A stretch of 6,788 nt of DNA from an uncultured Sutterella sp. (lineage in GTDB: Bacteria; Pseudomonadota; Gammaproteobacteria; Burkholderiales; Burkholderiaceae_F). Made by a program: the position numbers and the translations under genes. Positions 1 through 6,728 of this stretch are shown here, piece by piece (position 1 is the stretch's first letter; each line of letters starts with the position of its first letter). The stretch covers positions 1 to 6,788 of the forward strand of contig CAAFNI010000468.1 in assembly GCA_900764215.1 (NCBI GenBank), given 5' to 3'. The notes under the pieces are model-generated. The model had not been told where the DNA came from. It ran no database searches and was given only the letters and a program-made list of their open reading frames with translations.

Positions 1-393
1 CCCCGCGATCGGGTGAAGCGGCACGTAATGGCGAAGGCGCTCCGGGCTTGCATTCATGCGCACGGCCGTGATCACGCTCCCGCGCACGCTGCCCGCGTCC
101 GTGATGATCGCCGCTTCGGGCGCCGCGCGGTCGACCTCCCTCATGACGGCGCCCATGGCGAGCACCGGCACCGCGAGAAGCACCAGGTCGGCGTCAGCGA
201 CGCCCTGCGCAATCGAGGGCGTCACCCGGTCGGCGACCCCTTTTTCAAGCGCGAGCACAAGCGTCGCGGGATTCGTGTCGACCGCCGTGATCGCAAGCGA
301 CCCGCCGGGAAAGCTTCCGCGGGCGAAGGCCTCGCGCCAGGCGAGCGCAGCTGAGCCGCCGATGAGTCCGAGTCCGATGATGGTGATGCGCAT
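1..393 (-). CDS. tyrA: Prephenate dehydrogenase, N-terminal part (cut by left window edge)
   Basis: Cytoplasmic NAD(P)-dependent enzyme of tyrosine biosynthesis that oxidatively decarboxylates prephenate to 4-hydroxyphenylpyruvate. The reverse-strand translation starts MRITIIGLGLIGGS, a Rossmann dinucleotide-binding loop typical of TyrA. It continues with the VLLAVPV strand (about residues 71-77), the TDAGSVRG segment (about 99-106) and the PLHPIAG motif (about 125-131), whose His is the conserved TyrA prephenate-site motif (usually HP(I/M)AG). The 131 codons visible are roughly the nucleotide-binding half of a family usually near 290-370 residues; the catalytic C-terminal half lies outside the window. 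ATG at 391-393 is chosen because the glycine-rich loop follows within seven residues, the normal position; the ribosome binding site is weak. It lies 130 bp downstream of the CpXC gene on the same strand. Family assignment is firm; whether it is fused to other aromatic-pathway domains cannot be seen. Confidence 0.9.
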   Translation of the reverse strand, partial: MRITIIGLGLIGGSAALAWREAFARGSFPGGSLAITAVDTNPATLVLALEKGVADRVTPSIAQGVADADLVLLAVPVLAMGAVMREVDRAAPEAAIITDAGSVRGSVITAVRMNASPERLRHYVPLHPIAG

Positions 394-523
394 GGAATGG
401 GTCCGTTCGTGCGTGGGTTGCGGGATGTGACGCTTCGGGCCGGGGCGCCGGGGGCGCGGACCGAATCGTCCGCTCATCATAGCGCGCCCCGTCATGACGA
501 GCGTCGTTCGATTGGAAGTCGTT
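394..523 (-). promoter_or_regulatory. Intergenic region upstream of tyrA, with possible -10 and leader hairpin
   Basis: This 130-bp gap holds a minus-strand TATGAT at 476-481 that could serve as a -10 box for tyrA, giving a leader of roughly 75 nt; I see no good -35 at 16-18 bp. Just downstream is a perfect 6-bp inverted repeat (456-461 with 468-473, 6-nt loop) that would form a GC-rich hairpin in the leader. There is no T-tract, so it is not a classical terminator for the CpXC gene. Assignment is tentative. Confidence 0.25.
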
Positions 524-1189
524 TTACTGGAAATCGGCTATATGGCTGCGGATGTAGTCGTCGGCCCAGGCCTCGTTGACGACCGCCTCGTCGATCTCGT
601 CGAGCTTCATCGCGTCCTTCACCATCGCGTAGTAGCTCATGTCGAGAAGAATGCGGGTGAGCACTTCACCTTCCGGGCCGAGAACGTAGAAGGAGTGTTC
701 GGGCGAGCCCTTGAGAAAGCGCAGCCGCACCTTTTTCAAAAAGCGGTTTTCGGCGAGAAAGGCGTCGGTCATGAAGCATTTGACCACCTCGATCACGCGG
801 TCGTCGAGCCCCGCCGCAAAGATCTGGGCCTTTTCCACCAGGGCGTTCGGGTCGATCACGACGCGGTGATCGTACTCAAGCGGAAGTCCCGCTTCGGCAA
901 AGCGCTTCTGCTTTTCCTTGAATTCTGCCGCCATCTCGCCCGCAACGCGCACGTCCGTCGTGGCCGGATAGTCGACCATGACCCTCGCGGTCATGTCGGT
1001 GTAGCGAAGCGGATAATAGCCGTTGCCCGTCGCATGGCAGTGCGGGCACTCGTAGGCGAAAAGCTCGCCCCGCATGAGTTTTTCGGCGGCTTGCGGGTGC
1101 TTCTCGGCGACGAGATTCTCCCAGAGCGTGAACGTGATCGTGCCGCCGCACTTCGGGCAGGCGGCTTCTTCGTCGTGATGGTCGGCCAC
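524..1189 (-). CDS. CpXC-domain zinc-ribbon protein, function unknown
   Basis: 221-residue soluble protein with no signal peptide or membrane segment. Two CPxC knuckles (Cys11-Pro-Lys-Cys14 and Cys48-Pro-His-Cys51) frame a region with phenylalanine-rich strands, the hallmark of the CpXC family (Pfam CpXC), which is predicted to bind one zinc through four cysteines. The remainder is acidic and mixed alpha/beta, with an LRFLKGSPEHSFYVLGPEGE stretch that I do not recognise from any characterised protein. The start is GTG at 1187-1189: a GGAG sits 7 nt upstream, and the ATG inside that upstream stretch is in another frame. It is 82 bp from the response-regulator stop, with a terminator-like hairpin between, so it is probably a separate unit rather than part of the two-component operon. 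No biochemical role can be assigned; the family is found scattered across bacteria, often annotated only as CpXC protein. Confidence 0.85.
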   Translation of the reverse strand: MADHHDEEAACPKCGGTITFTLWENLVAEKHPQAAEKLMRGELFAYECPHCHATGNGYYPLRYTDMTARVMVDYPATTDVRVAGEMAAEFKEKQKRFAEAGLPLEYDHRVVIDPNALVEKAQIFAAGLDDRVIEVVKCFMTDAFLAENRFLKKVRLRFLKGSPEHSFYVLGPEGEVLTRILLDMSYYAMVKDAMKLDEIDEAVVNEAWADDYIRSHIADFQ

Positions 1190-1211
1190 GGCGCATCTCC
1201 TCTTGATGTCG

Positions 1212-1250
1212 AAAAAAATCCTCCGAAAGTCTACCGAAGACTTGCCGAGG
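1212..1250 (-). terminator. Rho-independent terminator of the kinase-regulator operon
   Basis: On the minus strand, 22 bp after the regulator stop codon, a 6-bp perfect stem (1238-1243 with 1227-1232, 5-nt loop) is extended by an outer 4-bp arm (1247-1250 with 1220-1223) across a small internal loop. It is followed by an A and then seven T residues (1218 down to 1212). This is the expected intrinsic terminator shape. It ends only about 10 bp before the GGAG of the CpXC gene, so the CpXC promoter must overlap it or lie upstream of it, or the gene depends on read-through. Confidence 0.6.
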
Positions 1251-1271
1251 CTGCGTTGCGCACGCCTTCAC

Positions 1272-1928
1272 TCAGGAGCGCGCAGCCTCGAGCACGGCGC
1301 GGATTTCGTCCGGCGTCTTCACGCCGAGCTTGCGCAGGGCGCAGGCGCGGTGCACCTCCACCGTGCGCACGGCGATGGCGAGGCGCTCGGCGATCAGGCG
1401 GTTGGTGAGCCCCTCGGCCACGAGCTCGGCGATGTCGCGCTCGCGGTTGGTGAGCTCCGCGCATCTCGCCTTCGCCGTGCCGCCGTCGACCACCGCGCCC
1501 GAACCGCTCAGGCTTTCAAAGGCCGAAGACGCAATGACGGCGAGCAGGCGCTCGTTGTCGACGGGCTTTTGAATGAAGTCGGCCGCGCCTTCGTGGAGCG
1601 CCATCACGGCCATGTCGACGTCGCCGTGGCCCGTGAGAAAAATGATCGGGAGCGTGAAGCCTCGCTCGTTCATGAGGGCCTGAGCCTCGATCCCGGTGAG
1701 GCCCGGCATGCGCACGTCCATCACGACGCAGCCCGGCTCCGACGGGGCGTCGCCCTTGAGGAAGTCGTTGCCCGAGCGGTAGTCGGCCACGCGCCAGCCT
1801 TCGGTTTCAAGCACGAAGCGCAGCGCGTCGCGAAGCGAATCGTCGTCGTCCACGATGCGAACGAGCGCATCCCTTTGCACGCGCGCGAGCTCCGCGGGCG
1901 AAAGCGTTCTGATCTGTCTTCTTGCCAT
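1272..1928 (-). CDS. FixJ/TtrR-family response regulator (receiver + LuxR-type HTH)
   Basis: 218-residue cytoplasmic transcription regulator. The receiver domain (about residues 21-135) has the acidic pocket Asp27-Asp29, phosphoacceptor Asp71 in VVMDVRMPGLTG, the switch Thr99 in FLTGHGD and Lys121 in IQKPVD. This sequence style is typical of the FixJ/TtrR/TodT group. A LuxR-type helix-turn-helix (about 158-210) contains the ELTNRERDIAELVAEGLTN signature and recognition helix RTVEVHR. An upstream in-frame start would add 33 residues overlapping the kinase gene, but ATG at 1926-1928 has a well-spaced GGAGAA and gives the usual family length. It follows the kinase stop by 16 bp, so the two are almost certainly co-transcribed partners. 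A likely target is the divergent aconitase gene, by position; the DNA-binding specificity is not readable from sequence. Tetrathionate regulation (TtrR proper) is not supported, as no ttr reductase genes are visible. Confidence 0.93.
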   Translation of the reverse strand: MARRQIRTLSPAELARVQRDALVRIVDDDDSLRDALRFVLETEGWRVADYRSGNDFLKGDAPSEPGCVVMDVRMPGLTGIEAQALMNERGFTLPIIFLTGHGDVDMAVMALHEGAADFIQKPVDNERLLAVIASSAFESLSGSGAVVDGGTAKARCAELTNRERDIAELVAEGLTNRLIAERLAIAVRTVEVHRACALRKLGVKTPDEIRAVLEAARS

Positions 1929-1944
1929 CAGGATTCTCCAAGCT

Positions 1945-4002
1945 TCAGGAAGGCATGTTCTGTTGTGCCTTGTCAACGCCGCCGGTCCCCGCGTCCCCGG
2001 CGCCGCCGTCTTGCGCCTTGACGTCATGGGAGGTACCGCCGCTCGATTTGACGGGGTTTGTGGCGCCGCGCACCGGCACGGTCGCTCTCGCCACGAGCCC
2101 GCCCTGGCGCCGCGCGCTGAAGGCGAGCCGCCCGCCGTAGGCCTCGAGAATGCCGCGCACGATCGAGAGCCCGAAGGCGAGCCCCTCGGCCTTCGTGGAG
2201 CCGAGCCCCCGGTTGAGGCGCTCGACCGTCTCGCGCGTGCCGCCGCCGTCGTCCGCCACGGCGAGAATCGCGCGGTCGTCTTCCTCGGAGAGCGTCACGA
2301 CCACTTCGCCCGCACCGCCCGCCGCGTCGGATGCCTCGAGCGCGTTCTTCATGAGGTTGAGCGCGACGAGCTCCATCTCCAGGGGATCGGCCGTCACGAC
2401 GGGTTCGTCGCTGATGACGACCCGAAGCGGCGTGCGGTAGCGCCCCGTCGTCTTCAGGTCCGCCGCCGCACGATCGAGCTGCTCGCGCAGCGAGACCGCG
2501 ACGCGCGTAGGCTGCTCGGCCTTGGCGTAGCTGCGCACGCGCGCCACGATCTCGTCGGCGCGGGCCGTCTGCGCGTCGAGCTTGTCGATGACGGCCGTCA
2601 TCTTCTGCGCATCGGCCGAGCCGCTGCCGAGCATGCGGCGAAGCCCGAAGCTGTAGAGCGAAATCGCGCCCAGAGGCTGGCGCATCTCGTGCGCGAAGAT
2701 GACGGAGAGCTGCGCAACGACCCCGGCGCGCTCGAGGCGCTCGATGCGCTGCGCGGCCCCCTGGGCCTCGTCCTTGAGAATCTTCTGCTCGGCCAAGGCC
2801 TCCCGCAGGGCCGCCGTGCGCTTGTGCACGAGCTGCGTCACGCGCACGCTGTGGAGAACAAGCCCCGCCACCAGGGCGCCCGCGAGCATGAGCCAGTGCC
2901 AGTACTCGGCCAGGAAGCGCTTGAGGCTCCACGTCCGCAGATAGGCGTAGGGGCCCGTGCGCGTTTCGCGAAAGAGTTCGTCCACCGCGCTGTAGTCGGT
3001 GGCGACGCCCCAGTAGTTGCCGCTCGCGCCCGTGGGCTTCAGGGCGAGAAGCGCCTGCGTCACCGAGCGCGACACCCGCGGATCGGTCGCCTTCGTGCTC
3101 GCCACGGTCCAGGTGGGATAGAGCGCCGTCGAGCGCGCGCAGACTTCGCCCGGCCCGTCCTTGCGGTTGATCACCTTGAAGCGGCCGAGATGCTCGGGAT
3201 GGCGCTCGAGCCACTCCTCAAGAAAGCAAAGGCGCAGGAAGGCCGCGTCGGCCGTCCCGTCGAGCAGATGGAGCGGCGCTCGCTCCATCGCATCGTCGTC
3301 GCCCAGATAGAGCGTTTCGCGAAAGAAGCCGTCGACCTTGAGCCCCTGCCTCATCATCTCGCCGTAGGGCACGAGCAGCCCCGTGAAGGCCGTGGGCGTC
3401 GAGGTGGCGAGCACCTTGTCCCTGAGATCCCTGAGTTCATCGATGTCCGTGCGCTCGGCCGCCGTCACGATCGCCGTCCCGTCGCCGTGGTTCGGATCGG
3501 GGTACGCCACCGACACGGCCGAGACGAGCGCCTTGACGCCTTCGTCCGCCAGACGCCGGTAAAAGCCCGCGCTCGACAGAAAGACGTCCACCTCTCCTCG
3601 CTTGATCGCATGGGCAAGCTCCTTGAGCGAGAGGTGCGAGACCCGCACGCGATCCTCGCCGAAGTACTGCTCGAGCGCCTTGACGGACGCGGGCACGATC
3701 TCCTCGTTGGGAGCGGGCCGCACGTACTTCACAATGGCAACCCTCACGGGCTTCTTTACATTGACGGCCGGCGTCATGAATCTGTGGGCGGGCACCCGCA
3801 TCAAGGTCGCATCCACCGGATACTCCGGATCGTCGCTATGCGCCAGCGCCTGTCCGCCGGGCATTGACAGCGAAAGCAGAATTCCGGCCGCAACTTGCAG
3901 GACGGCAGCGCCCGGGCGCCGCCCGCGCAAAAGGCGAAACCTATGAAGGATCAGCAGAAAAAATTGAAGAATATGACCAAACATGACGAAGCGCGTGCGC
4001 AA
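1945..4002 (-). CDS. TtrS-like sensor histidine kinase with PhnD-type periplasmic domain
   Basis: Inner-membrane sensor kinase of 685 residues. After hydrophobic N-terminal segments (about 8-19 and 31-50, the latter ending AQALA-like before HSDD) comes a PhnD/TtrS-type periplasmic binding domain (about 85-335). It includes DVFLSSAGFY (139-148) and the STALYPTW segment (291-298), which resembles the ST-LYP-W signature I know from TtrS proteins. A transmembrane helix (about 370-388) and a coiled-coil linker lead to the kinase: phosphoacceptor His438 in FAHEMRQPLG, N box Asn553 in LMKNALEAS, G1 DDGGG (584-588) and G2 GLAFGLS (607-613). A gly/ala-rich tail of about 40 residues follows. The start drawn is TTG at 4000-4002, the only candidate with a good upstream GGGAG. 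ATG at 3982-3984 and TTG at 3928-3930 are alternatives; the last would leave one clean signal peptide. It is co-transcribed with the regulator and divergent from the aconitase. The ligand is unknown; the PhnD-fold class binds small anions or organic acids. Confidence 0.93.
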   Translation of the reverse strand: MRTRFVMFGHILQFFLLILHRFRLLRGRRPGAAVLQVAAGILLSLSMPGGQALAHSDDPEYPVDATLMRVPAHRFMTPAVNVKKPVRVAIVKYVRPAPNEEIVPASVKALEQYFGEDRVRVSHLSLKELAHAIKRGEVDVFLSSAGFYRRLADEGVKALVSAVSVAYPDPNHGDGTAIVTAAERTDIDELRDLRDKVLATSTPTAFTGLLVPYGEMMRQGLKVDGFFRETLYLGDDDAMERAPLHLLDGTADAAFLRLCFLEEWLERHPEHLGRFKVINRKDGPGEVCARSTALYPTWTVASTKATDPRVSRSVTQALLALKPTGASGNYWGVATDYSAVDELFRETRTGPYAYLRTWSLKRFLAEYWHWLMLAGALVAGLVLHSVRVTQLVHKRTAALREALAEQKILKDEAQGAAQRIERLERAGVVAQLSVIFAHEMRQPLGAISLYSFGLRRMLGSGSADAQKMTAVIDKLDAQTARADEIVARVRSYAKAEQPTRVAVSLREQLDRAAADLKTTGRYRTPLRVVISDEPVVTADPLEMELVALNLMKNALEASDAAGGAGEVVVTLSEEDDRAILAVADDGGGTRETVERLNRGLGSTKAEGLAFGLSIVRGILEAYGGRLAFSARRQGGLVARATVPVRGATNPVKSSGGTSHDVKAQDGGAGDAGTGGVDKAQQNMPS

Positions 4003-4287
4003 AGGTGTCTCCCTTCATCATACGGGCTTTTGCGCGCGGCGTTTTGCGCTCGAGAAAGCCCGCTCGGTGAAAACCCTCGGAAAGAACGGCCTCTTGATTT
4101 TTTACGTCCACCACTAGAGGTGCCGCGGGTGAAGAATGCGTTGCGTCGAAGCACGGGCGCCGCAGGCCCCGCGCTTTGCCCCCGCACGAACCGCGGGCCC
4201 GGCGCTCCCGCATGACGCCGCAAGCGCCCGCGAAGACCGCAACCGCAGGCCGCAGACCCGCCTGCGTTCAACCCAGGAGAAAAAACC
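4003..4287. promoter_or_regulatory. Divergent intergenic control region between kinase and aconitase genes
   Basis: This 285-bp region must hold the promoters of both divergent units. On the kinase side the GGGAG ribosome site lies just above 4003. An AT-richer patch at 4091-4105 with TTGATT (4094-4099) directly precedes a near-palindrome (4109-4122). From about 4125 to 4270 the DNA is very GC-rich and would form a long structured 5' leader if aconitase transcription starts near the palindrome. AGGAGA at 4275-4280 is the aconitase ribosome site. I see no convincing sigma-70 -10 box correctly spaced from TTGATT, which would suit activator dependence. Confidence 0.5.
4094..4124 (+). promoter_or_regulatory. 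Candidate operator, copy 1: TTGATT plus near-palindrome
   Basis: The core CACCACTAGAGGTG (4109-4122) is an inverted repeat with 6 of 7 base pairs matching. It is preceded by TTGATT ten bases upstream and followed by CC. A related element with the same order and overall span lies at 6729-6759. Short inverted repeats of this size are typical targets of dimeric LuxR/NarL-type regulators, so the neighbouring response regulator is the obvious candidate, by inference only. Position: about 165 bp upstream of the aconitase start and about 107 bp upstream of the kinase start. Confidence 0.4.
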
Positions 4288-4395
4288 ATGCAGGAAAAAA
4301 CCTTTGAGCTCAGCCGCCGCGCGCTTCTTCGCACGGCCGCCGTCGGCGCCGCCGCCACGGCCGCGACGGCAGCCCTCCCGTCCGTCGCGATGGCT
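4288..4395 (+). other. Twin-arginine (Tat) signal peptide of the aconitase
   Basis: Residues 1-36. Short n-region, then Ser9-Arg10-Arg11-Ala12-Leu13-Leu14-Arg15, matching the S/T-R-R-x-F/L-L-K Tat consensus. A moderately hydrophobic Ala/Thr-rich h-region (16-30) follows, then a c-region with Ala34-Met35-Ala36 before Gln37 as signal peptidase I site. Tat exports folded, cofactor-loaded proteins, which fits an Fe-S enzyme. Mature aconitase would start near Gln37 and keep the whole catalytic fold. Confidence 0.9.
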
Positions 4396-6672
4396 CAAGA
4401 GAACGCCTCCGACACCTCGAAGATCCGCAACTTCGACATGATCGAAGCCTTCTACCGCGAATACCCGAAGAAGCTCGCCGCCGTGCGCGGCACGCTCAAC
4501 CGTCCGCTTACCCTCACCGAAAAGATTCTCTTCACGCACCTCTACCATCCCGAAAGCCTTCGGGAATTCAAGCGCGGCGCCGACTACATCGAGCTGCGCC
4601 CGGACCGCGCAGGCACGCACGACATCGGCGGCCCGATGGCCATCATCCAGTTCCTCTCCTCCGGAAAGGAGCGCATTGCGCTGCCCGCCGCGCTCGTCTG
4701 CGACCATCTCGTGCAGGCCAACGCCGGCGCCATTCCAGACCTCAAGGTCGCCGAAAAGGGCAACGTCGAGACCTATGAATTCCTGCGCGACGTCTCCCGC
4801 CGCTACGGCTTCGACTTCTGGCCCGCCGGGTCGGGCATCTGCCACCAGGTGTTCATGGAGAACTACAACTTCCCCGGCTCCATGATGCTCGTCACCGACT
4901 CCCACACGCCGACCGCCTGCGGCATGGGCATGCTCGCCGTCGGCGTGGGCGGGGCCGACCTCGTCGACGCGCTCATGGGCATGGAATGGGAGCTCAAGAT
5001 GCCGAAGATCATCGGCGTCAAGCTCACCGGCAGGCTTCAAGGCTGGGCCAGCGCCAAGGACGTGATCCTCAAGCTCACCGGCATGCTGACCACCAAGGGC
5101 GCCACCAACTGCATCGTCGAATTCTTCGGCGACGGCGCCGCCACGCTCTCTGCCTCGGGCAAGGCCACGATCGGGAACATGGGCGCGGAAATGGGCGCCA
5201 CGACGTCCGTCTTCGCCTATGACGACTCCATGGCCCGCTACCTCGCCGCCACCGGCCGCGCGGCCGTCGCGGAGCTGGCCGCCAAGGTCGACCTCGCCGC
5301 CGACCCGGAAGTCTATGCGGACCCGGCCAAGTACTACGACCGCGTCGTCGAAATCAATCTCTCCGAACTCGAGCCCCACATCAACGGCCCGTTCTCGCCC
5401 GACGCCGCCATGCCGATCTCCAAGGTCGCCGAAACGGTCAAGGCCAAGGGCTATCCGCAGCAGCTGCAGGTCGCGCTGATCGGCTCCTGCACGAACTCCT
5501 CCTACGAGGACATCACCCGCGCCGCCTCGATCGCCCGCCAGGCGCTCGAAAACGGCGTCGAAATCAAGACGCCGCTCATGGTCGTGCCGGGCTCCACCCG
5601 CATCTACGACACGCTCAAGCGCGACGGCGTGCTCGAAGTCTTCGAAAAGCTCCACGCCACCGTGCTCGCAACGGCCTGCGGCCCCTGCATCGGCCAGTGG
5701 AAGCGCACGATCGGCAACGTCAAGGCCGACAAGACGCCCAACTCCATCATCGAGTCCTTCAACCGCAACTTCGCCGGCCGCAACGACGGCAATCCGCTCA
5801 CGAACGCCTTCCTCGCCTCGCCCGAAATGGTCATGGCCATGGCGATCAACGGCGACCTTGCGTTCAACCCGCTCGAAGGCACGGTCCGCACCGCCAAGGG
5901 CACGAACATGAAGCTCGCCGCTCCCGCGGGCGAAGAGCTCCCGGCCAAGGGCTTCGTCACCGACATCAAGGGGTGCGTGCTGCCCGACTTCGAGAAGATC
6001 GAAATCAAGGTGAGCCCGACCGCCGAGCGCATCCGCCTGCTCGAGCCCTTCTCCGCCTGGGACGGCAAGGACTTCGCCGCACTCCCGCTTCTCATCAAGG
6101 CCAAGGGCAAGTGCACGACCGACCACATCTCTCCGGGCGGAAAATGGCTCCCGTACCGCGGCAACATCGACCGCATCTCGGACAACCTGCTCGAGCGTGC
6201 CGTCAACGCCTTCAACGGCGTCTCGGGCAAGGTCTGGAACACGGCCACGCAGACTTACGACACGCCCGCCAAGGTCGCCCGCTACTACCGCAACCACAAC
6301 ATCGCAAGCATCATCGTGGGCGACGACAACTACGGCGAAGGCTCCTCGCGCGAACACGCCGCCATGGAGCCCCGCTACCTCAACGTGCGCGTCGTGCTCG
6401 CCAAGAGCCTCGCCCGCATCCATGAGTCCAACCTCAAGAAGCAGGGCATCCTCGCGCTCACCTTCGTGAACCCGGCCGACTACGACAAGATTCAGGAAAA
6501 GGACCGCATCTCGGTGCTCAACCTCGACACGCTCGCGCCCGAGAGCCGCGTCGTCATCGAGCTCACGCACGAAAACGGCGCGAAGGAGCGCTTCGAGGCC
6601 AAGCACTCCTACAACGAGAAGCAGCTCGGCTGGTTCCGCGCGGGCTCCGCCCTCAACGCCCTCAAGGCATGA
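4288..6672 (+). CDS. Mitochondrial-type aconitate hydratase with a Tat signal peptide (predicted periplasmic)
   Basis: 794-residue aconitase, which interconverts citrate, cis-aconitate and isocitrate using a [4Fe-4S] cluster. The closest type I recognise is the mitochondrial ACO2 class, alignable almost end to end from NRPLTLTEKI (71-80) to WFRAGSALN (782-790). Cluster ligands Cys401 (GSCTNSSYED), Cys464 and Cys467 (ACGPCIGQW) are present. So are equivalents of the pig active-site residues: Gln121, Asp139-His140, His186, Asp204-Ser205-His206, Asn297, Glu301, Asn492-Arg493, Arg498, Asp612, Arg624 and Ser686-Ser687-Arg688. It is therefore probably catalytically competent. Unusually, it begins with SRRALLR and a long alanine-rich hydrophobic stretch ending AMA-Q, a textbook Tat export signal replacing the mitochondrial presequence. 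AGGAGA 7 nt before ATG fixes the start; no ribosome site precedes Met35 or Met51. It is divergent from the two-component operon, its likely regulator. Export is predicted, not shown; the reaction direction is unknown. Confidence 0.96.
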   Translation: MQEKTFELSRRALLRTAAVGAAATAATAALPSVAMAQENASDTSKIRNFDMIEAFYREYPKKLAAVRGTLNRPLTLTEKILFTHLYHPESLREFKRGADYIELRPDRAGTHDIGGPMAIIQFLSSGKERIALPAALVCDHLVQANAGAIPDLKVAEKGNVETYEFLRDVSRRYGFDFWPAGSGICHQVFMENYNFPGSMMLVTDSHTPTACGMGMLAVGVGGADLVDALMGMEWELKMPKIIGVKLTGRLQGWASAKDVILKLTGMLTTKGATNCIVEFFGDGAATLSASGKATIGNMGAEMGATTSVFAYDDSMARYLAATGRAAVAELAAKVDLAADPEVYADPAKYYDRVVEINLSELEPHINGPFSPDAAMPISKVAETVKAKGYPQQLQVALIGSCTNSSYEDITRAASIARQALENGVEIKTPLMVVPGSTRIYDTLKRDGVLEVFEKLHATVLATACGPCIGQWKRTIGNVKADKTPNSIIESFNRNFAGRNDGNPLTNAFLASPEMVMAMAINGDLAFNPLEGTVRTAKGTNMKLAAPAGEELPAKGFVTDIKGCVLPDFEKIEIKVSPTAERIRLLEPFSAWDGKDFAALPLLIKAKGKCTTDHISPGGKWLPYRGNIDRISDNLLERAVNAFNGVSGKVWNTATQTYDTPAKVARYYRNHNIASIIVGDDNYGEGSSREHAAMEPRYLNVRVVLAKSLARIHESNLKKQGILALTFVNPADYDKIQEKDRISVLNLDTLAPESRVVIELTHENGAKERFEAKHSYNEKQLGWFRAGSALNALKA

Positions 6673-6728
6673 ACGGCATGAGCGGAAAAGCCCCGAGCTT
6701 AAGAAACCTTCAGAAAAAGCGCGCATGC

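Noticed and set aside
494..1408. 304-codon plus-strand open frame opposite the CpXC gene
   Set aside because: Antisense to a gene with zinc knuckles and a good ribosome site; its own translation becomes compositionally biased and spans the terminator region.
1855..3867. 670-codon plus-strand open frame opposite the kinase
   Set aside because: Arg/His/Ala/Gly-rich antisense shadow of a clear histidine kinase, with no domain or ribosome site.
4017..4022. Minus-strand TATGAT as -10 of the kinase operon
   Set aside because: No -35 at 16-18 bp, and the transcript would begin essentially at the ribosome site, leaving almost no leader.
4136..4441. Small plus-strand open frame in the aconitase leader as a leader peptide
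   Set aside because: Runs out of frame into the aconitase gene, is Arg/Pro/Ala-rich and has no convincing ribosome site.
1272..6672. Calling the two-component pair ttrS/ttrR (tetrathionate sensing)
   Set aside because: Domain layout matches but no tetrathionate reductase genes are present, and the divergent gene is an aconitase; many paralogous systems share this architecture.
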